Below are positions 60,913 to 64,000 of a stretch of 64,000 nt of DNA, piece by piece. The notes beneath the pieces are model-generated. The model searched no databases, was not told the DNA's origin, and worked only from the letters and a program-made list of their open reading frames with translations. How positions within the stretch are numbered: position 1 is the first letter of the stretch; the number at the start of each line of letters is the position of its first letter. The position numbers and the translations under genes were made by a program. The DNA is from Solwaraspora sp. WMMD1047 (lineage in GTDB: Bacteria > Actinomycetota > Actinomycetes > Mycobacteriales > Micromonosporaceae), in assembly GCF_029626155.1 (NCBI RefSeq), contig NZ_JARUBL010000001.1, forward strand, positions 4,568,501 through 4,632,500, read 5' to 3'.

Positions 60913-62325
60913 TCACGAAGGATACTGTGGGCGGGCAGATCCTGTCGCTGTCGCCGACTCGCCCTCATCCGTCCGGACGATGCGATAGCGGCCGGCTGCG
61001 TCGCTATGCTGGCCCGTTGCCAGCAGCGCCGCGCCGGTCGCGCCGATCTCTGGATCACTCATGTAGTTGACCTGACGCGGCGCGAGCGCGACCGCGAAGG
61101 ACCGCCGCCACCACCCGGAGGCCGCGACCGCGCCGCCGCCGAGCACGACCTCCACCGAATGATCCAGCGTGGATTCGATGTCGGCAACCCCCTCGGCAAC
61201 CTGCCGGCACAGCGCCGCCATCAGGCCGGCGAAGATCTCGACGGCGGTGGTTCCGAAACCGATCTCGCCGAGTTCCCCGCTGCCGGCCGGCGCCAGGCCG
61301 GGCGGCCGGTCGCCGCCGAGCCGGGGGTCGGCCCGGATACCACCGCCGGGTGGCACCAGCGCCAGGGCGGCGTCCAGCGCGGGCCCTTCGGGCAGGCGCA
61401 GCTCCCGGCGCGCCCAGGCGAACAGGTTCCCGCCGGCAGAGTAGGCGCAGCCGGTGACGACGTGGTCGTGGTCGACCCGGTACCGCCAGAGTCGCTGCGG
61501 CAGCGGCGACAGGTCCGCGTGCGCGGGCGCCGGCTGGACCAGCCGGACCGCCGCCGAGGTGCCGACCGTCACCGCCGCCCGGCGGCTGTCGGCACAGCCG
61601 GAGCCGATGTTCGAGGCGGCGCCGTCGCCGGCGGGCGGCGCCCACTCGGCCTCGCGCAGGGCCGGCCAGCGGCGGGCGAACTCGGGCCGGAGCCGGCCAC
61701 GCCACTGTCGGGGGGCGAGATCGGGCAGCTCGCCGGGTCGGACCCCGGCCAGGTCGCAGGCCTCCGGATCCCAGTCGAGCCGGCGCAGGTCGAGCAGGCC
61801 GGTCCCGGACGCCTGGGACACCGACATCGGCGACTCGGTGAGCAGCAGACCGAAGATGTACTCGACCAGGCCGGCGAAGCGCATCGGGGTGCCGGACCCA
61901 CGCTCGCGCAGCCAGGGCAGCCGCATGTTCCAGTAGAACCGGTGCCACCAGGCGCCGGTTCGTTGGTGGAAGGCGTCCTCGTCGGCCGGTCCGGCGACCC
62001 CGGTCGCCGGTGTCGCGCGGGTGTCCAACCAGGTCAGCACCGGGCCGGTCGGCGCGCCGCCGGGGTCCAGCGGCACCAGCGAGTGCCACTGCGCGGCGGT
62101 GGCGACCAGTCCGACATTGTTCAGGTGGCTGCCGGCGGCCAACTCGTCCAGGCACTCGATCAGGGCGGCGAGGTAGCCGGGGCCGTCGAGCGTGCCACTG
62201 CCGTCGTCGCCGAGCTGAACCCGGACCCGCCGGCGGGCCAGCGCACCCGGCCGCGGCGCCGCGGCCTGGTCGAGCACCAGGCCCCGGACCGACGAGGTGC
62301 CCAGGTCGAGAGCGAGAATGTCCAT
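60913..62325 (-). CDS. FGGY-family carbohydrate kinase
   Basis: A 470-residue sugar kinase. N-terminal phosphate loop LALDLGTSSVRGLVLD, then VATAAQWHSLVPLDP and the second ATP-binding part TVGTSAAVRLV and VVLGGGAVAASGWW. It is shorter than typical xylulokinases and resembles gluconokinases. ATG start; it converges with nothing and is divergent from the trp leader. It phosphorylates a sugar or sugar acid, identity unknown. Confidence 0.85.
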   Translation of the reverse strand: MDILALDLGTSSVRGLVLDQAAAPRPGALARRRVRVQLGDDGSGTLDGPGYLAALIECLDELAAGSHLNNVGLVATAAQWHSLVPLDPGGAPTGPVLTWLDTRATPATGVAGPADEDAFHQRTGAWWHRFYWNMRLPWLRERGSGTPMRFAGLVEYIFGLLLTESPMSVSQASGTGLLDLRRLDWDPEACDLAGVRPGELPDLAPRQWRGRLRPEFARRWPALREAEWAPPAGDGAASNIGSGCADSRRAAVTVGTSAAVRLVQPAPAHADLSPLPQRLWRYRVDHDHVVTGCAYSAGGNLFAWARRELRLPEGPALDAALALVPPGGGIRADPRLGGDRPPGLAPAGSGELGEIGFGTTAVEIFAGLMAALCRQVAEGVADIESTLDHSVEVVLGGGAVAASGWWRRSFAVALAPRQVNYMSDPEIGATGAALLATGQHSDAAGRYRIVRTDEGESATATGSARPQYPS

Positions 62326-62434
62326 CGCCGGACACCGTACCCGGCCGGTCGGTCGTCCGAACTCACCGGCGCCTTCGGGTGGCTACCGAGCCGAACCCCT
62401 TCCCCGGCCGCCCCCGATCTCGTACCCTTCGGTC

Positions 62435-62494
62435 ATGCTCGCGCGACTCAACTTCTGGTGGCCCGCCATCCCGGCGGCCAACCTCCGCGCGTAG
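62435..62494 (+). CDS. trpL: trp leader peptide, 19 aa
   Basis: MLARLNFWWPAIPAANLRA: a short ORF with tandem Trp codons (62456-62461) 85 nt before the anthranilate synthase gene. Tandem Trp residues with the downstream stem-loops are the hallmark of ribosome-mediated attenuation; a similar leader was reported for the fused trpEG of Streptomyces venezuelae. No strong Shine-Dalgarno is seen. Confidence 0.85.
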   Translation: MLARLNFWWPAIPAANLRA

Positions 62495-62524
62495 CCATCC
62501 ACGCGGCCGCCTCTGGCGGCCGCG
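62463..62524 (+). promoter_or_regulatory. Transcription attenuator of the anthranilate synthase gene
   Basis: Alternative pairings: 1:2 CCGCC (62463-62467) with GGCGG (62473-62477); 2:3 GGCGGCC (62473-62479) with GGCCGCC (62505-62511), the antiterminator; 3:4 CGCGGCCGCC (62502-62511) with GGCGGCCGCG (62515-62524), a perfect 10-bp terminator stem with TCT loop. A ribosome stalled at the Trp codons would cover region 1 and let 2:3 form. Confidence 0.8.
62502..62524 (+). terminator. Attenuator terminator hairpin
   Basis: CGCGGCCGCC-TCT-GGCGGCCGCG, perfect 10-bp stem with a 3-nt loop, directly downstream of the leader peptide stop and upstream of the structural gene. Confidence 0.8.
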
Positions 62525-62579
62525 GGCGCTCCTCGCCCGCCGACCGCCCACCGGCGGCCCCGAGCCGAGGACTGACGCC

Positions 62580-64000
62580 ATGACCCTGCACGACCGGCTG
62601 CTCACCGATGCGTTGAGCGGCACCGATCCCGGCCCGTTCGCGCTGATCCGGCGCGACGGCAGCGACCACGTCGAGGTTTTCCGCGGCCCGGTGGGCACCG
62701 CCGGCCGGCTGGCCGACCTCCCACTCCCGGCTGCCGGCGCCGGGCCACGCACGCTCGCGCTGGTGCCGTACCGGCAGATCGCCGAGCGCGGCTTCGCCTG
62801 CGTCGACGACGGTCTGCCGATGGAGTACCTGACCATCGCCGAACACGGCCGGGCGGACCTGGCCGACGTGCTCGCCGCGCTGCCCGACGTCGGGGTCCGG
62901 ACCGCCCCCGGTGCCGGTTTCGACATCTCCGACGAGGAGTACGCCGAGCTGGTCGGCCGGGTCCTGCGCGAGGAGATCGGCCGGGGCGAGGGGGCCAACT
63001 TCGTCATCCACCGGACCTTCCGGGCCGTCCTCGACGGGCCGCCGCTGGCCGGTGCGTTAGCCGCGTTCCGCCGGCTACTCACCGCCGAACGCGGGGCGTA
63101 CTGGACGTTTTTGGTGCACACCGGGACCCGCACGCTGGTCGGGGCGAGTCCGGAGCGGCACGTCAGCGTCGAGGACGGGCTGGCGATGATGAACCCGATC
63201 AGCGGCACCTTCCGGCACCCGGGCGGGCCGGCGGACCGGGCCGCCCTGCTGCGTTTCCTCGCCGATCCGAAGGAGATCGACGAGCTCTACATGGTGCTCG
63301 ACGAGGAGCTGAAGATGATGGCCACCGTCGCCGAGCACGGCGGCCAGGTGGTGGGCCCGTACCTGAAGGAGATGTCGCAGCTCGCGCACACCGAATACCT
63401 GCTCGCCGGCCGGAGCTCGCTGGACGTCCGCGAGGTGTTGCGGGAGACGATGTTCGCGCCGACGGTGACCGGTAGCCCGATGGAGAACGCCTGCCGGGTG
63501 ATCGCCCGGCACGAGCGGCGCGGGCGACGCTACTACTCGGGGGTGCTGGCGCTGCTGGGTACCGACGACGCGGGCCGGCAGACCCTCGACGCGCCGATCC
63601 TGATCCGGTCGGTGGAGATCTCCCCCGCCGGCGAGCTGCGGGTGCCGGTGGGCGCCACGCTGGTCCGGCACTCCACCGCCGAGGGCGAGGTGGCCGAGAC
63701 GCACGCCAAGGCCGCCGGGGTGCTCACCGCGCTCGGCCTGCGCCCCGGCCGGCCGGCGGCGGAGCCGGGGCCGACCTCGGTGGTGGCGCGGTTGGCCGAC
63801 GATCCGCTGGTGCGGGCCGCCCTCGCCGCCCGCAACGACCGGCTGGCCCGGTTCTGGCTGGAGCAGCGGCGGCCGGGAGCGGAGGCCCGACCGGGGCTGA
63901 CCGGGCGCACCGCGCTGATCGTGGACGGCGAGGACACCTTCACCGGCATGCTGGCCCACCAACTGCGGGCTCTCGGGCTGACGGTGGCCGTGCGGCCCTG
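62580..64000 (+). CDS. trpE: Fused anthranilate synthase (TrpE-TrpG), C terminus outside window
   Basis: At least 473 residues, open to the window end. The TrpE chorismate-binding domain has LMYMVLDEELKMMA-like ELYMVLDEELKMMA, TGSPMENACRVI and YYSGVLALLG; the start of the glutamine amidotransferase domain (ALIVDGEDTFTGMLAHQLRALG) is visible at the end, so the protein is a TrpE-TrpG fusion. GAGGA lies about 9 nt before the ATG. It converts chorismate and glutamine to anthranilate. PhzE of phenazine clusters has the same domain order, but the Trp leader indicates tryptophan biosynthesis. Confidence 0.9.
   Translation, partial: MTLHDRLLTDALSGTDPGPFALIRRDGSDHVEVFRGPVGTAGRLADLPLPAAGAGPRTLALVPYRQIAERGFACVDDGLPMEYLTIAEHGRADLADVLAALPDVGVRTAPGAGFDISDEEYAELVGRVLREEIGRGEGANFVIHRTFRAVLDGPPLAGALAAFRRLLTAERGAYWTFLVHTGTRTLVGASPERHVSVEDGLAMMNPISGTFRHPGGPADRAALLRFLADPKEIDELYMVLDEELKMMATVAEHGGQVVGPYLKEMSQLAHTEYLLAGRSSLDVREVLRETMFAPTVTGSPMENACRVIARHERRGRRYYSGVLALLGTDDAGRQTLDAPILIRSVEISPAGELRVPVGATLVRHSTAEGEVAETHAKAAGVLTALGLRPGRPAAEPGPTSVVARLADDPLVRAALAARNDRLARFWLEQRRPGAEARPGLTGRTALIVDGEDTFTGMLAHQLRALGLTVAVRP

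Noticed and set aside
62580-64000. Assignment of the anthranilate synthase as phenazine PhzE
   Set aside because: Domain order is shared, but the Trp leader and attenuator indicate tryptophan control and no other phenazine gene is visible.

Overview
The window is high-GC actinobacterial DNA. GTG starts are common, many genes overlap by 4 nt (ATGA/GTGA), and the gene families present (DUF3159, a conservon-type Nit/HAMP histidine kinase, F420-dependent LLM oxidoreductase, CebR boxes, GH48 cellulase, a fused TrpE-TrpG behind a Trp-rich leader) fit the Micromonosporaceae best, with Streptomyces-like relatives as the alternative. No tRNA, rRNA, CRISPR array, transposase or phage gene was seen, so this looks like ordinary chromosome with one accessory metabolic island.

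Layout. 0-4.2 kb: small catabolic and regulatory genes (FCD-GntR, DJ-1/PfpI, alpha/beta hydrolase, SDR divergent from TetR). 4.5-10.2 kb: an envelope-stress set with a sensor kinase plus GerMN lipoprotein, a response regulator, two STAS proteins, a GlsB-type membrane protein and an HtrA-type lipoprotein protease. 10.5-13.9 kb: two secreted beta-propeller proteins and an unknown. 14-16 kb: acyl-CoA oxidase.

16.3-28.1 kb: a tightly coupled ten-gene operon behind a Zur-like inverted repeat. It encodes an ATP-grasp ligase, a DUF364 protein, a cysteine-synthase-like PLP enzyme, an enolase-superfamily epimerase, an MFS exporter, a methyltransferase, a NikA/DppA-type binding lipoprotein, a permease, a fused permease-ATPase-ATPase and a GNAT acetyltransferase. 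The make-export-reimport logic resembles the staphylopine and EDDS zincophore systems, but the enzyme set differs. I propose it as a new peptide-like metallophore system; this is the strongest candidate for something undescribed in the window.

28.1-31.6 kb: sugar ABC transporter with MalF and MalG fused in one chain. 32-39 kb: ASCH-wHTH protein, epimerase, ArsR with a fused SRPBCC-SnoaL protein, a STAND (NB-ARC/TPR) regulator and a TPR membrane protein, then a short gap with three DnaA-box-like 9-mers. 39.3-46.8 kb: FN3 protein, MoxR, DUF58 and a transglutaminase-like protein that appears to have lost its catalytic Cys and His. 47-50.6 kb: SDR, LLM oxidoreductase, PAP2 phosphatase, and an iron-box-preceded DUF3159 gene. 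51-56.5 kb: a cellulose-degradation pair (GH48 and GH1) with three CebR-like operators. 56.6-64 kb: APH-like kinase, roadblock protein with Nit-domain histidine kinase (half a conservon), FGGY kinase, and a trp attenuator in front of a fused anthranilate synthase that runs off the window.
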